This document shows positions 9,273 through 21,596 of a stretch of 64,000 bases of DNA, piece after piece (the stretch's first letter is position 1; each line of letters starts with the position of its first letter). The translations under genes and the position numbers were made by a program. The notes under the pieces were generated by a model. It made no database searches. It was not told the DNA's origin and saw nothing but the letters and a program-made list of their open reading frames with translations. The stretch spans positions 1,736,001 to 1,800,000 of the forward strand of contig JAHQRK010000006.1 of NCBI GenBank assembly GCA_019828595.1, written 5' to 3'. This DNA comes from Aphanomyces cochlioides (taxonomy: Eukaryota > Oomycota > Saprolegniomycetes > Saprolegniales > Verrucalvaceae).

Positions 9273-12200
9273 ATGAAGTCGGCGTTTGGAATGAAGAGCG
9301 TGAAGAAAGAAAGCCTCGAGAAGGGCTTGGCCGATATGAAGGAAATCGGCATGGGCAGTTTGAATAAGGGCCTCAGCTTCCTCCGTACGGCATCACAAAG
9401 TGCAATGGCAGCTCCGAACGACGAAGAAAAGGCGACCCGCGCCAGTTCCTTCAATGGAAGCTCGGACAAGCCAAAGATGAGCTACGACGAGCTGCTCAAT
9501 TTGAGTATGAAGCTCACCAAGCAAAACAAAGCGTACAAAGCGCAACTCACACAAGCATCGGACAAATTGTTTCAAGCAGGTGAAATTGAAGCCAATTACG
9601 CTGCGCTCGTTCAGTTTGTCTCGGAGGATGTTGGTGTAGATCTTGTCTTTGCTGAAATTAAAGTCCCGCCGATGACCTCAGAGGATGGTGGCGACGATGC
9701 GACTACGAGCTGCCCGGTCGAGAAACTTCTCGACGCTGATGCGATGCGTAAAACGTACCATGCCCGTGACTCGACTCGCGAACTCCATGTGCGTGAGATG
9801 GAAGAAAAATACGTCCATGAAATTAAGCAACTTCAGACTGAGCTCCAACGGTATACGACCGGCTCGTCGTCAGCAGGAGACTTGATCAATTTGGATTCAC
9901 CTGTCAAGCCAGGACCAAGTCTCGCCGATAGCAAGTTTGAAGAACTTGAAGCCCTTCAAAAAGAGCTAGAAGAGCATAAAGCCCGTGAAGCTGAGTGGCA
10001 AGTCAAACTCGAACAAAGTGAGAGGAGCCGTGCTGACATCGAGCAGACTCTGGCTGAAGTGCAGCAACAACTCGCGGACGTCCGAGCTCAATTCGGTGAT
10101 TCGCAACGCAGGAATGACAGTTTTGCGAAGGATATTCAAGCCCAAGCTGAAGCAGTGCAAGCAAAAGAAGAAGCTCTGGCATCACTCAAGCTTGAAATGC
10201 AGAAGCAGCAGCAAGTGATGCTGAAACTCCAAGACAAGAGCAGAGAGATTTCAACCTTGGGCCCAAGAATTGCTGTCCTTGAGCAAGAAGCTTTGGGACA
10301 CCAAAAGGAGATCCATCGATTGCAAGGGGTCGAAGTGGAACTCAAGCAAGCACTCGATGATAAGAATCAACTCATGACAGACTTGAAAGCCATGCTGGAT
10401 CAAGTTGCCCAAGAACGAGAAGCAGACCGAGCTGCGATGCTTGCCCAGATCCAATCAGGACAGCAAATGCTAGAAGAGCGGCAAAATGAATTGGACGCAC
10501 TTCAGATTCAACTTGGAGCTGCGCAGGCTATCGCCCACGAAAAACAAGCTCAGATTGATGCCCGAGCGGGTTCGGAAGAGCAAATCAAACTCACTTTGGA
10601 CGCAAAAGCTGCCGAGATTGAGACCCTCCAAAGTCAATTAGACCAACTCCGGGCTGCTTTGTCTGACAAGGATCATCAACTCAAGCAGGAGAAAGCAAGC
10701 CTTGAGTCGACCATCGAGCGCTTTTCAGCAGAAGTGGCTGCATCGAAGCAAGCCGTCGACGACCTAAAAGCGACCGTGACGACCAAAGATGCAAATCTCG
10801 CTGAGCTGCAAGCTTCAGTCAATACGAAGTCGAGTGAAATCAGCCAGTTGCACCAGCTTGTTGAGAGTGTAAGGAATGAGCTCAATGACGAGAAAGCTCG
10901 ATCCCATGAGCTGCAGATCACGTTGCAGCAACGCCTGGACGATGTTGAGAGTTTGAAGGCGAAATTGACTGCAGCCCAACAAGCTGTCGCTGCCGACGCA
11001 AATGAAAAAGTTGTGATGCTCCAGGAAGAAGTGCTGCGGGAGCAGCAAAAAGTCCAAACGCTAACAGAGACTGTCCATTCAAAGGAGAAGGACATTGACT
11101 CTCTCACGCACCGTCTTGAGACTGCGGAACAAGACATCAATTCAAGTCGAAGCAACATTGCGGCTCTCGAAGCCAAGCTTCAAAGCGATGTAGCACAAGC
11201 TGCAGAAGCAGCAGCAGCTACAAATGCAGAGCTTGAAGGAGAAGTGTCTCGCTTAAATACTCTGCGGGAGGAAAATGCTGCAGAGCTTAGTCGACTTCAA
11301 GATGCTTTGAAGAAATCTGAACAAATTGTCCAAGTCTTGGAAACAAACGCGTCAGCCGCCCAAGATGCCAGAAAAGCCTTAGAATACGAGATCTCTCAGT
11401 TGAAGACAAGAGTCGAAAGCGATTCTTCAGCGAGTAAGGAAGAAATCGTCGCTCTACAATCTGCGTTGAAGGCCCAAAAGGACGAATTGTTGGCCTCACA
11501 GTCGTCTATTGCGCAAGTCGCTGCGGAAAAAGCTGCCCTTGAAGCGCAAGTAGCGCGACTTGCACATTTGGAGGATGCTCTCTCGCAACTAAAGGCTTCG
11601 ATGGCTAAGATTGAGCAAGCCAAAGAAGCTGAATTGATCCAAGTGCGACAAACAATTGACGCACTGCAAAATGAAAAGGCCTCGACCGAGACTGAGCTGG
11701 CTCAATTGCGTCAAGAAATTGCCACCCAAACTCATCGCGTTGCTCAGTTACAAGAACAACTCGACCATACCGAGACCAACCATGAAGGCGACCGTGAAGC
11801 ATTACTGAACAAGGTCCAAACTAGTGAAGAACAACTTGCCAAGAGCATAGCCCACATTGAGTTCCTGGAAGCGCAGCTTACATCTGCCCAAGAGTCGGCG
11901 AAAGCCCAGGCTCATGACATACAAGTTTACGTTGAAAAGGTTCGCGAGACTGAGCAGCAACTGGCAACTCTACAACAAGAAATGGCCTCTCAGGAAGCTC
12001 TGGTGGCTGACTTCCAGAAGAAAGACAGCGAGCTCTTGGAACTGACAGCCAAGTTGCAAGCTGTGGAAGCTCAAGCAGCTTCTCATGTTGCGGATATTAG
12101 TCGACTGGAGAATCAAGTTGCGTCACACAAGACCGATCTTACTAATCTACAAGCGTCTGCTGCGTCAGCCGAGGCCATGAAAGCAAATTTGGAGGCTGAA

Positions 12201-13880
12201 CTCAAGGAAATGGATGCCTTGCGACAACTTCTTGCGTCCAAGAGTGACGAGTTAAGCCAAGTCCACACTCAAATTCAAAACCACCATCAAGAACGCGACA
12301 CAGAACGCCAGGAGTGGCAAGGTAGACTTGAAGCGAGCCAACGATTAGCGGATCAACGACAAGCTCAACTAGATCGCGTCCAGAGCCAGTTGGCTTCCGT
12401 TCAAGCTACAGCCGATGCTTATGCATCGGACATTCAGTCTCAAATGGTTGCTATCCAGCAGCGTGAAGAAACTCTTGTTGCACTCAAGCGGGAGATGGCC
12501 AACCTTACACAGCGCCTCGCTCACGCCGATGAAAAGGAGAAGGAAGCTGCGGCCCTCCAAACGCAACTCACAGCTGCCACTAAACTCGCTGCAGACCAAA
12601 GCATAGAACTAGCCAAGCTTCAAAGCGATCTTTCTGCTGCTCGTGAAGCAGCTGATTCAGCACTTGCAGCGAAAGCCAATGTGGACGCTGAGCTGATAGA
12701 AACTCGAGCTGCAGCTGCAAAAACACTGGAAGCTGAAGTGGCACGGCTCACAGCCAAATTCAATGAAATGGAAGCTGCGTGGAATGCGCAAAAGAACGAA
12801 AATGCCCGCCAGGCCAAAGAAATGCACACGCTGCATAAGACGTGGTCAGAGAAGAATGCGCTCGCGGCGCGACTCCACGCTGAAAACGTCCAGCTGGCGG
12901 AAGCCAGTGCGGGCAATGCAGCCGAGTTGGCTCAGCTTCGTCAAGCTTTCGATGAGCAAAGCGCTCAAGTTAGCTCTTTGGAGGCGCAGCTTGTGAGCGC
13001 AAAGGCCTCGGACGAAGAAAGATCGGCAGAAAAGAGCAGACTTCTGTCTGAGCTCCAAGAATCACATGCTGCCCAACGCCGAATCGAAGACGCAGCTGAG
13101 ATTGCCCGCCGGGAAATGAAAGAGAGCCATGCTGCTGCTCTGAAGCTTATGCAACAAAAGTGCGCTGCCGACATCGAGAGAATCGAAGCTGACGGTCGAG
13201 CCAAGTCGAAATTGGCACGGCAAATGGTCCTTGAGAAGGAAGAATTGATTGCAAGCTTGACAGCTAAATTGGCAAAGTTGGAGGAAGATGTACGATCTGG
13301 AGATGCGGATCACCGACGTATTTTTGAGCTGGCATCGATGCAAGCCAACCGAGAGGCGGCAGCTCGCTCGCGTGAGCAAGAGTTTGCCGAACTGGCGGCA
13401 GCATTCGACCAACTCAAGGCTGAGAATGCACAGCTTGCCCAAGACAAGATCGCCCTTGAAGAAGATATTGCACATCTTGTCCGCACTGAACGTCGCGAAG
13501 GCGTCAACTTGGAGTACCTCAAGAATGTCGTCGTTCAGTACATGAGCTTTCGGCCTGGATCGTCGCAGCAGCTCAAGCTCATTCCAGTCTTGTCTATGCT
13601 ATTACAGTTTACCCCCGAAGACATGGAAGAAGTAAACTCGAGCTTCAAACATTCGACGAGCTGGACATCGTCGTGGAGCGATCGAAAACCAGTGCGGAAC
13701 ATCAATCCTCCGCCAGCGATCACAATCCCCGCCAGGAAGAAAGTAGGCAGCCCTCGTTCCCAAGGCAGTCCGCGTTCAAGTCCCCGATCAAGTAGTCCTC
13801 GATCAAAGTCCCGACGAAGCATGTCTCCGCCCAAGCAACGAAGCCCCCCGCTTGATGTTCACGACAGCATCGATTTGTAG
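9273..13880 (+). CDS. GRIP-domain golgin, long coiled coil
   Basis: One intron-free frame of 1535 residues. After a basic N-terminus (MKSAFGMKSVKKESL) almost the whole protein from about residue 65 to 1400 is heptad-rich coiled coil full of Q, E, K, A and L. Near the C-terminus NLEYLKNVVVQYMSF followed by QLKLIPVLSMLLQFTPEDMEEV matches the GRIP domain, including the conserved Tyr used to bind Arl1-GTP on trans-Golgi membranes. After it comes a low-complexity basic tail with SPRS-type repeats. By family knowledge GRIP golgins (golgin-97/245 type) tether vesicles at the trans-Golgi; which one this corresponds to is not resolvable. The first ATG of the open frame is at 9273. Promoter motifs TTATCCGGA precede it. 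Confidence 0.88.
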   Translation: MKSAFGMKSVKKESLEKGLADMKEIGMGSLNKGLSFLRTASQSAMAAPNDEEKATRASSFNGSSDKPKMSYDELLNLSMKLTKQNKAYKAQLTQASDKLFQAGEIEANYAALVQFVSEDVGVDLVFAEIKVPPMTSEDGGDDATTSCPVEKLLDADAMRKTYHARDSTRELHVREMEEKYVHEIKQLQTELQRYTTGSSSAGDLINLDSPVKPGPSLADSKFEELEALQKELEEHKAREAEWQVKLEQSERSRADIEQTLAEVQQQLADVRAQFGDSQRRNDSFAKDIQAQAEAVQAKEEALASLKLEMQKQQQVMLKLQDKSREISTLGPRIAVLEQEALGHQKEIHRLQGVEVELKQALDDKNQLMTDLKAMLDQVAQEREADRAAMLAQIQSGQQMLEERQNELDALQIQLGAAQAIAHEKQAQIDARAGSEEQIKLTLDAKAAEIETLQSQLDQLRAALSDKDHQLKQEKASLESTIERFSAEVAASKQAVDDLKATVTTKDANLAELQASVNTKSSEISQLHQLVESVRNELNDEKARSHELQITLQQRLDDVESLKAKLTAAQQAVAADANEKVVMLQEEVLREQQKVQTLTETVHSKEKDIDSLTHRLETAEQDINSSRSNIAALEAKLQSDVAQAAEAAAATNAELEGEVSRLNTLREENAAELSRLQDALKKSEQIVQVLETNASAAQDARKALEYEISQLKTRVESDSSASKEEIVALQSALKAQKDELLASQSSIAQVAAEKAALEAQVARLAHLEDALSQLKASMAKIEQAKEAELIQVRQTIDALQNEKASTETELAQLRQEIATQTHRVAQLQEQLDHTETNHEGDREALLNKVQTSEEQLAKSIAHIEFLEAQLTSAQESAKAQAHDIQVYVEKVRETEQQLATLQQEMASQEALVADFQKKDSELLELTAKLQAVEAQAASHVADISRLENQVASHKTDLTNLQASAASAEAMKANLEAELKEMDALRQLLASKSDELSQVHTQIQNHHQERDTERQEWQGRLEASQRLADQRQAQLDRVQSQLASVQATADAYASDIQSQMVAIQQREETLVALKREMANLTQRLAHADEKEKEAAALQTQLTAATKLAADQSIELAKLQSDLSAAREAADSALAAKANVDAELIETRAAAAKTLEAEVARLTAKFNEMEAAWNAQKNENARQAKEMHTLHKTWSEKNALAARLHAENVQLAEASAGNAAELAQLRQAFDEQSAQVSSLEAQLVSAKASDEERSAEKSRLLSELQESHAAQRRIEDAAEIARREMKESHAAALKLMQQKCAADIERIEADGRAKSKLARQMVLEKEELIASLTAKLAKLEEDVRSGDADHRRIFELASMQANREAAARSREQEFAELAAAFDQLKAENAQLAQDKIALEEDIAHLVRTERREGVNLEYLKNVVVQYMSFRPGSSQQLKLIPVLSMLLQFTPEDMEEVNSSFKHSTSWTSSWSDRKPVRNINPPPAITIPARKKVGSPRSQGSPRSSPRSSSPRSKSRRSMSPPKQRSPPLDVHDSIDL

Positions 13881-14123
13881 ATTTGTCGTCCTTTTAGTAA
13901 TACTAATTGAAAAGCTAATACTTTCATATTGTCGCAATTGACAACCTAGCTGTCCTTGGCGCTATGTTCATGAGAGAAGACTGCATAAGTAGCGCTTGAA
14001 CGTAGAGAGCGGGCGCCGGGCAGGTCGAGACGACGACCGCCAAAGATTTGATCCCAAGTTCTATCTCAGTTACTAGAAAGTACTAGCACCGTGGTTCAAA
14101 AATCGAATGTTTAAAATTTGTAA
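13881..14123. other. Intergenic, golgin 3' flank
   Basis: No gene is seen. Together with the MITE at 14124-14397 this fills the space between the golgin and the SAP-domain gene. Confidence 0.5.
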
Positions 14124-14397
14124 GGGTGCGTCTGGCAAAATTTCAAAATCCAAATGCCATTTTCAGCTAAATTGAGATCAACGATTTATGGCATATTCAA
14201 AATGGAGGTAAAACCTCTATTTCGTAAAATGGCATTTTGGGAGCCTCCAGTGAGTATATCCCAACCAAAAATATTGGATTTGGTGCAAAACTCTTGGAGA
14301 TAAACAAGTTCATATTCTGACCTCAATTATTGAATTTGGCCTCAAAATGGCATTTTGGGCCTATTTATTGTAATATTTTCGGTTGCCAGACGGGCCC
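14124..14397. mobile_element. PIF/Harbinger-type MITE in the promoter of the SAP-domain gene
   Basis: A 274-bp non-coding element. Its left end GGGTGCGTCTGGCAA and the reverse complement of its right end GGGCCCGTCTGGCAA match at 13 of 15 bases, and TAA stands on both sides as a 3-bp target duplication. The sub-termini also pair (ATGGCATTTT and its complement recur). The 3-bp TAA/TTA duplication and the GGG start are Harbinger-like. The complete Harbinger element at 48982 starts with GGGTGCGTTTGG, so this is plausibly a non-autonomous relative. Confidence 0.65.
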
Positions 14398-14448
14398 TAA
14401 TATTTTTCGCTCATTTTTAGATTTCGCGGTGGTGCGTAGGTCCGAAGC

Positions 14449-15332
14449 ATGGCGATCCTGAACCCAAAGAAGATGAAAGTAAATGAGATCAAGGACGAGC
14501 TGGCGAAGCGAGGACTGAGCCAAGCAGGTCTCAAGGCAGAATTGATCCAGAGGCTTGAGCTTGCGCTGGACGAAGAGGAGTTTGGTGGCATGGATGGCCC
14601 TGATACGTCTGTTACGAAAGTCGACGTCACACCGGTCGTTGTCGAGACGAAATCTCCAGTCCACAAAAAGGTCGACTCGATCCGAAGTCTTCTAAATGAC
14701 GACACACCTCCTTCTGCTCCTGAGAAACCAGTTGTGACGCAGCCTGCGGTCAAGCCTGAGGTTAAGGAAACACCAGCTCCGAAACCCACACCGGTTGATA
14801 CGACGCCCAAAGCTGCCGCAGCGCCAGTTCCTCAAACAACGACCGTTCAGCCGCCAGCAAAAGTCCTGACCGAAGAAGAAAAGAAGCGTCTACGAGCTGA
14901 AAAGTTTGGTATTCCTCTCTCAGAAGAACAGAAGATCCTCGAGCGTGCTAAGCGATTCCAATTGCCAAGTGCAGTACCCGTGCTCTGATCCTTCTCATCA
15001 TTTTATGATAGACGCGAAATTGGACGAAACGAAAAAGCTGGAGCGAGCGCAACGCTTCGGCCTACCGATTGAAGAGTCTGCTGAAAAGGTGCGATCCAGC
15101 ATTGTGTCGTAAATCTTGACGTTCCAATGTAGCTTGAGGAAAAGAAGAAAGCTCGTGCAGATCGTTTTGGCATTAATGCCGAGGCTGACAAAAAGCTGAA
15201 GCGCGCCATGCGATTTAATCTGGAAACCCCGGAAACGGTACTGCATTGTCTCAATGGCTGATGTTCATGTCGTTTATGCAGGTCGAAGCAAAAAAGAAGA
15301 AGCGCTCAGAGCGATTTGGACTGACCGCGTAA
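14449..15332 (+). CDS. SAP-domain RNA-export factor, SARNP/CIP29/Tho1-like
   Basis: Four exons by frame and splice sites: 14449-14968, 15012-15088, 15133-15237, 15282-15332 (introns 43-44 nt), giving about 250 residues. Residues 9-43 form a SAP domain ([20 protein letters not shown]), the helix-turn-helix motif that binds nucleic acids. A Pro/Ala/Thr-rich linker follows, then repeated RAxRFGLP-type units ([51 protein letters not shown]), the Tho1/MOS11 C-terminal repeat. By homology it is a nuclear mRNA-binding component linked to the TREX export complex and the helicase UAP56/Sub2. A 274-bp MITE ends 51 bp before the start codon. Splicing restores one frame throughout, which supports the exon model. 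Confidence 0.85.
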
Positions 15333-15772
15333 AATTTTGTAACAATGACTGACTAAACATGAACGACCAACGCTAAAAGCTCGCAACTTCAAGCATGTAT
15401 TTTCTTTTGTCCTCACGCAGTGATGCACAAAGCGTGATGACATGGGAGCCTTGGCATGTTGTCCCTTCTGTCGTTACATGGCATTGTAAATTTTGGTGGA
15501 AAGTTCCCCCATGTCAATAAAACTGGAGAGGGATTCAGCAGAAAGAATAGCCAGTGAAGTCGATGGGTTCTCAACTTTCAATGCCATATACTTGTTTCCC
15601 CCTGCATGACAAGGTTCATCCAAAGACGACATGGATCGAATTGGACGAAACCTTCCAGATCTTATATTTGACTTTAGAACAATTAATATACACAATATAT
15701 TCATTAGAACAGGATATCAATCATTGAGGAATTACTTGCTGAAAGGTCATTCATTTGAAAAGTCGCGCGCAA
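15333..15772. other. Intergenic region with one doubtful small minus-strand frame
   Basis: About 440 bp between the SAP gene and IFT172. A minus-strand frame at 15474-15632 (52 codons, starts MSSLDEPCHAGG, ends STKIYNAM) looks protein-like but has no recognised domain and no supporting context. Nothing else is seen. Confidence 0.35.
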
Positions 15773-18700
15773 ATGCAGCTTCGTCACCTCTCGACGGTTC
15801 TTCCGCCGACAGAAGGCATGTGCAAAGTCACAGCGATCGCTTGGTCTCCTAATAATCGTCGTCTTGCTGTCGTGACGGTCGAGCGTGTGGTTCACATGTT
15901 TGATGCAGCCACGGGGGAGCGAAAGGACAAATTTTCAACTAAACCAGCCGAGAAGGTGCAAAGCATGGCCGCCACGTATGTCAACTCAACCTTGTCTCTA
16001 GGGCGACAAGAACTACCTCGTGAAGGCACTGGCGTTTTCTCCTGATTCGTCCAAGCTCGCAGTCGCTCAGAGTGACAACATTGTTTTCATCTACAAACTT
16101 GGACTTGAATGGGGCGACAAGAAATCCATCTGCAACAAATTTCTTCAGACATCGAGTGTTACGAGCATGGTATGGCCGACGTCACACCCGAATGAAATTG
16201 TATTTGGTCTTGCGGACGGCAAAGTCAAAATCGGTCAGTTGCGCAGCAATAAACCCGCAACGCTTTACGCCACTGGATCCTATGTGAGTACACTCTGCAC
16301 AAATGTTGATGGAACTGCGATCTTGTCCTCCCATTACGACCAGTCAATCTATCGATTTATCTTTGATGACGTGAATGGCGGTTCCACACAGACAAAGATC
16401 GCGATCCATTCTTGTGTCCCTTATGCTCTTTCATGGGGTGAAGCTATTGTTGCCGCCGGGAACGATCGCAAAGTTACGTTCTACGACAAAGACGGTGGCG
16501 TTGTTCGAACCTTTGACTACTCATCGGATGACAAGTGTGGTGAATTTACCACGTCTGTCTTTAACCCCACTGGAGACAGTTGTGTCGTGGGCAACTTCAA
16601 TTCGTTCTATGTGTTCAATCATCATGTGAAGAGCGATTCATGGGAAGCTGTTGGTGTCAAGACAATTGAAAACCTCTACTCAGTCACGAGTCTTGGGTGG
16701 AAGTTTGATGGCTCACGTGTAGCTGTGGGATCTGTTTGTGGTGCTCTTGACTTGTACGATGCCTGTGTTCGTCGCTATCGATACAAGGGCAAGTTTGAGT
16801 TTACCTACGTGAGCTTGAGTCAAGTGATTGTAAAGCGACTCGCAACAGGTGCTCGTGTGATCCTCCGCTCAACTTTCGGATGTGAAATCACGAAAGTCAA
16901 CGTGTTTCAAGACCGATTTGTGATTGCGAATACAAGCAACACGCTCCTTGTTGGAGACTTCGACACTGCTAAGCTGAGCGAAGTCCAGTGGCAGTCAACA
17001 GGGTCGGAGAAGTACATGTTTGAAAATCCAGCGGTATGACTTGTGCATGCATCTCGTTAAGTGAATCGTATTTGTAGGTTTGCATTATCTATCAAGCTGG
17101 CGAGCTCACGTTGATCGAATATGGCCAGAATGAAATTCTTGGTAGTGTGCGTACGGAACACTTAAATTTACACCTGCTGAGTGTTCGCATCAACGAGAGG
17201 CCGATCGAATCGGCCCAGCCTGCAGATGACAACAAAAAGATGGCATTCCTTCTTGATCTGCAGACGATCTCAGTGAAAGATCTACATAATCACACGTCCA
17301 CAACTATCAATCACGACTCTCGTGTTGATTGGCTCGAACTAAACGCTCACGGAAACCTTTTGCTGTTCCGAGACAAGCGGCGCCAACTACATTTATTTGA
17401 CATGGACACACAAACAAGGAGCACGCTTCTCAACTACTGCAACTATGTACAGTGGGTCCCTGACTCGGATGTCGTTGTGGCGCAGAATCGCACAAGTCTT
17501 TACGTTTGGTACAACATTCGAAGCCCTGACAAGGCGACGATCTACCAAATCAAAGGTATAAACTCGGTGTAAAGAGTACGTCATCTAATTCAATGCAGGG
17601 GACGTTGAACAAATTGAACGCGCCAACAATAGAACTGAAGTAATTGTGGACGAAGGAATGAACACTGCTAGCTACCAGCTGGATGAGTCCCTGATCAATT
17701 TCGGAACTGCCATTGATGACAAACAACTCGTCCGAGCAATGAGCATTTTGGAGCCACTTGAACTTACCCCTGAGACTGAAGCGATGTGGATGCAGCTGAG
17801 TGCTGAAGCCCTCAAATGTAATGACCACCGAATTGCTGAACGGTGTGTGGCTGCCCTTGGAGATGTCTGCAGATGCCGCTACCTTCGCAAAGTCAACAAG
17901 ATTGACTGGATGGAGAAAGGTCGCTTGGGCGAAGGTATGGTGCATTGGAAGGTCCGTTCGAAACTTGCTCAACTCAAGAACGACTACCGAAGTGCTGAGC
18001 ATATTCTTTTAAGTCAAGGCCAAGTCGATGAAGCGATTGAGATGTACCAACTACTGCACAAGTGGGATGATGCTATTCGCATCGCCGAGTCGAAAAACCA
18101 CAGTGCTGTCGATTCTATGAAGCGACAGTATGCTGAGTATTTGTTGAGCTCTCGCCAAGAAGAGAAGGCTGCAGCTCTCAAAGTCAAAGAAGGCAACTAC
18201 GCTGCAGCCGTGAATTTATACCTCAAAGGTGGTCTCCCGGCTAAAGCCGCAGCGCTACTGAATGAACGCAATCTTGGTCGTGATCACCGAGCCCTCCTTG
18301 AGAGTGTTGCTGATGCACTTTACAGTGCAGGGATGTTTGAAAAAGCAGGAGATCAATTCGAAAAGATGGAACAAGAGGACCGTGCGCTCGCTGCTTTTAT
18401 CAAAGCCAATGCATTCCGCAAGGCAGTCGAGCTGAGCCGTCGCGTGTTTCCCGATCGTGTGATGAAATTAGAAGAGAGCTGGGGCGACTATCTCGTCTCT
18501 CAGAAACAAGTATGGCTAGCTTACTGTCTACCATCTCATTTTGCCTAGATGGATATGGCCATTAACCACTACATCGAAGGCAATGTGCCGACGAAAGCAG
18601 TCGAGGCTGCACTAAATTCACGTCAATGGGCCAAAGCTGGCCAAATGGTTGAAACACTCGACGATGAGATCGCGCTTCCATATTACCGCCGCTTGGCGCG

Positions 18701-21425
18701 ACATTACCAAGATGCACAGCAATACGAGCAAGCTGAGCGCTGCTTTATCAAAGCTGATGCAGCCCGAGATGCAGTCGAAATGTACACACGAGCTAACAAA
18801 TGGGATGCCGCCTACCAAGTCGCTCTCAATCACATGGACAAGTACGAAACTGAGCGTTTGTACGTCGAACAAGCACATCGTATGGAGCGTCAAGGTATGG
18901 CAGACTTGCTTTATGTGTAAGGCTCAAATGTGGCGCAGGCAAATTGAAAGAAGCAGAGAAGCTCTTTTTGACAGTCAACGAACCTGACTTGGCAATTAAC
19001 ATGTACAAGAACCACAAGAACTACGAGCAGATGATCCGTCTCGTGACAAAATATCGGAAAGACCTTCTCAAGGACACGCATTTATACCTTGCGCAGCAGC
19101 TAGAACATGAAGGCAACTTTAAAGAAGCAGAGCATCACTTTGCCGAGGCTGGAGAGTGGCAAGCTGCTGTCAATATGTACCGCACCAGCGATATGTGGGA
19201 TGAAGCCATTCGCGTTGCTAAATACCACGGCGGTAGACAAAAGCCCTGACTATTCGAAACGTGCTCATAAGCTTGTGTAGGTATCAATGCTTCTAAGCGC
19301 GTAGCATACGCTTGGGCAATGAGTTTGGGAGGTGAAGCTGGCTCAAAGTTGCTCACTCGTCTTGGTTTGATTGAGCCGGCGATTGATTATGCAATCGAAA
19401 GTGGTGCATTTGAGCATGCCTTTGAACTTGCTCGAAACTGTGCGCCTAAGAAAGTGCCTGAAGTGCATCTCAAGCATGCTCTTTTCCTCGAAGATGAAGA
19501 GCGATTCAAAGAAGCCGAAGAAGAATTCGTCAAGGCATCGAAACCGCGCGAAGCCGTCGATATGTATATTCACCAACAAGACTGGCAGAATGCAATGCGT
19601 GTTGCCGAGACCAATGACCCTGCCAGTGTCTCGGATGTCTTTATCGCTCAGGCTCGTCTGTGGGTCGAACGCAAAGAGCTTACTCGTGCTGGTACGACTT
19701 GTTGCTTGACATTCTCACTCTCAACTCTTATGACAGAGGGCTTCTTCTTGAATGCTGGCAAGCCAGAGCTTGCCCTCACAGCTTACATTGAAGCTGCTAT
19801 GTGGTCGGATGCAATGCGACTTGCAAAGCGACACCTCCCACATAAATTGAGCGAAGTCAACATGGCACACCAACGGGCCATCTTTTCAGGCGGACATAAG
19901 ACCAAGGAAGAACTCCTCGAAGCTTGTGAGATTTGGGTCTCCTGCCAACAATACGTTCAGGCCATCGATGCATACTTGTCAATCACAAACGAGCAATTGG
20001 ATGTACGACTGATGCATTGACATCATGAGATCTGAGCGTTGATTGTAGAGCCCCACCGGCTTAGAGGAGATATGGGGTCTTGCCGTTGAACTGGCATCCA
20101 AACATGATCGTGGCCGATACAAGTCAGTTGTTGAAGAAGTCGCCTCCCGTCTCCTCTCCATGTCAATGTTTGATGCAGCGGCGGACTACTTCAAGTCGAT
20201 TGACAAGATGAGCGAAGCCTTGGACTGCTACCTCCGGACGAACAATTGGGTTGCTGCGCAAAAAATGTGCGAACAACATGCACCTGAATTGTTACCACGT
20301 CTCGAGCGAGCACAACAAGCCTCTGCATTTGGTGACAAGAGTTCCAAAGCAGAAGAAAAGAGTTCACCTGCCAGCGAGGCCAAAGAATCAAAAGAAGCCA
20401 AGAACAGTGATGCCAAAGGGAGTGAAGCAAAGGATGCGCCATCGAATGCATTGGAAGTGTGGATGCAGCGAGGCGAATGGGATAAAGTCCTCACGTCCGC
20501 CGCCAAGCATGGTCCAAAGTCTCTCGCGAAGTATCTCGTCCTGCGTTGCACGCGACTAGTCGAGCACGATGAAGCTGATGGTGCGATCGCAACCCTCCTT
20601 CAGTATGGTATTCCTCTTGTGGACAATACCCTTGAGACCGTTGAACTGGTCGTTCGCAAGAGTCTCGGCTGCAAGGTGACCATTGAGGGTACGCCAGAGC
20701 ATGCTGCAGCTGTGGGCAACCTCGTCAAATGCCTGCGCAAATTGATCAAGGAGCTCAAGGCTGCCAAGGAAGTCGATATGGTTGGAAAGATGGAGCAATA
20801 CCTTCTCATTGCGCATTATTGCTCATTCAAATATGCTGCTCAAGCAGCAGGACTGACTGATATTGCGTGCAAGATCAGCATGTCGTTACTTCGCTTTGTG
20901 GGTACTCTGCCCGCCGACAAAATGTTTTATCTTGCAGGGGCAGCCTGCCGCGAGAAGAAATGGCTCAGTCCTGCGTTTGTCTTTTTCAATCGCTACCTCG
21001 ATCTCACGGAGGCCATTGACGACGGCACAACAAACAACTTGGACAACTCAGACTTTTTAGGCACGGACATTCCATCGCCCAGAGACTTTGACGTGCCCGT
21101 GGAGCAATACCTTCCTGAAGAAAGTGCTCGTGAAGAAATCCGAGACTGGGTTTTGACCATCTCGATGGACCAGCAAGTCCAGGAGAAATTGCCCGAGAAA
21201 CCATGTCCTAATTGCCAAGCGTCTATCTACGAAGGCACGCTCCAATGCCCCGAATGCAAGACCAAGTTTGAAGCATGTATTATCACAGGCTTTCCCGTCG
21301 GCGCCAAGACGACCGTCCACTGCACGAATTGCAAAGTGATCGCCGAGAGAGAGAGCTGGAACAAGTGGATCAAACAGTTTGGATCATGCGGCTGGTGCGC
21401 CGCGCCGCAGAAGATGAGCTACTAA
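15773..21425 (+). CDS. IFT172: Intraflagellar transport protein IFT172
   Basis: Nine exons: 15773-15955, 16002-17033, 17078-17555, 17599-18509, 18549-18894, 18939-19232, 19281-19691, 19737-20002, 20049-21425; joined frame 1765 residues, close to the family size (about 1750). The N-terminus [12 protein letters not shown], then [11 protein letters not shown] and [16 protein letters not shown], matches IFT172. Residues 1-600 form two WD40 propellers and the rest is a long TPR-like solenoid (for example [12 protein letters not shown] and [13 protein letters not shown]). IFT172 is a peripheral IFT-B subunit needed for anterograde/retrograde turnaround at the ciliary tip, so the organism builds flagella. 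An insertion rich in A, E, K and S lies near 20330-20450. The C-terminus carries CPNC, CPEC, CIITGFP, CTNC and CGWC, a zinc-ribbon-like set. The 45-nt intron 19692-19736 has no stop and keeps frame, so it can be misread as coding. Confidence 0.95.
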
Positions 21426-21596
21426 TCCATTAATATGAGAGAGTTGTGCGTGTCTTGTTGTCGTTGTCGTCAGTTTGCTCAACAATTGAATTGACCAATC
21501 AGAGAGCTCCATTTCTACTTCAAGCCATATGATTGGCTCTGTCCTGCCTCTGCCTCACATTGATCAAAACGAAGACAGTGTAGAATTTGCCCCACC

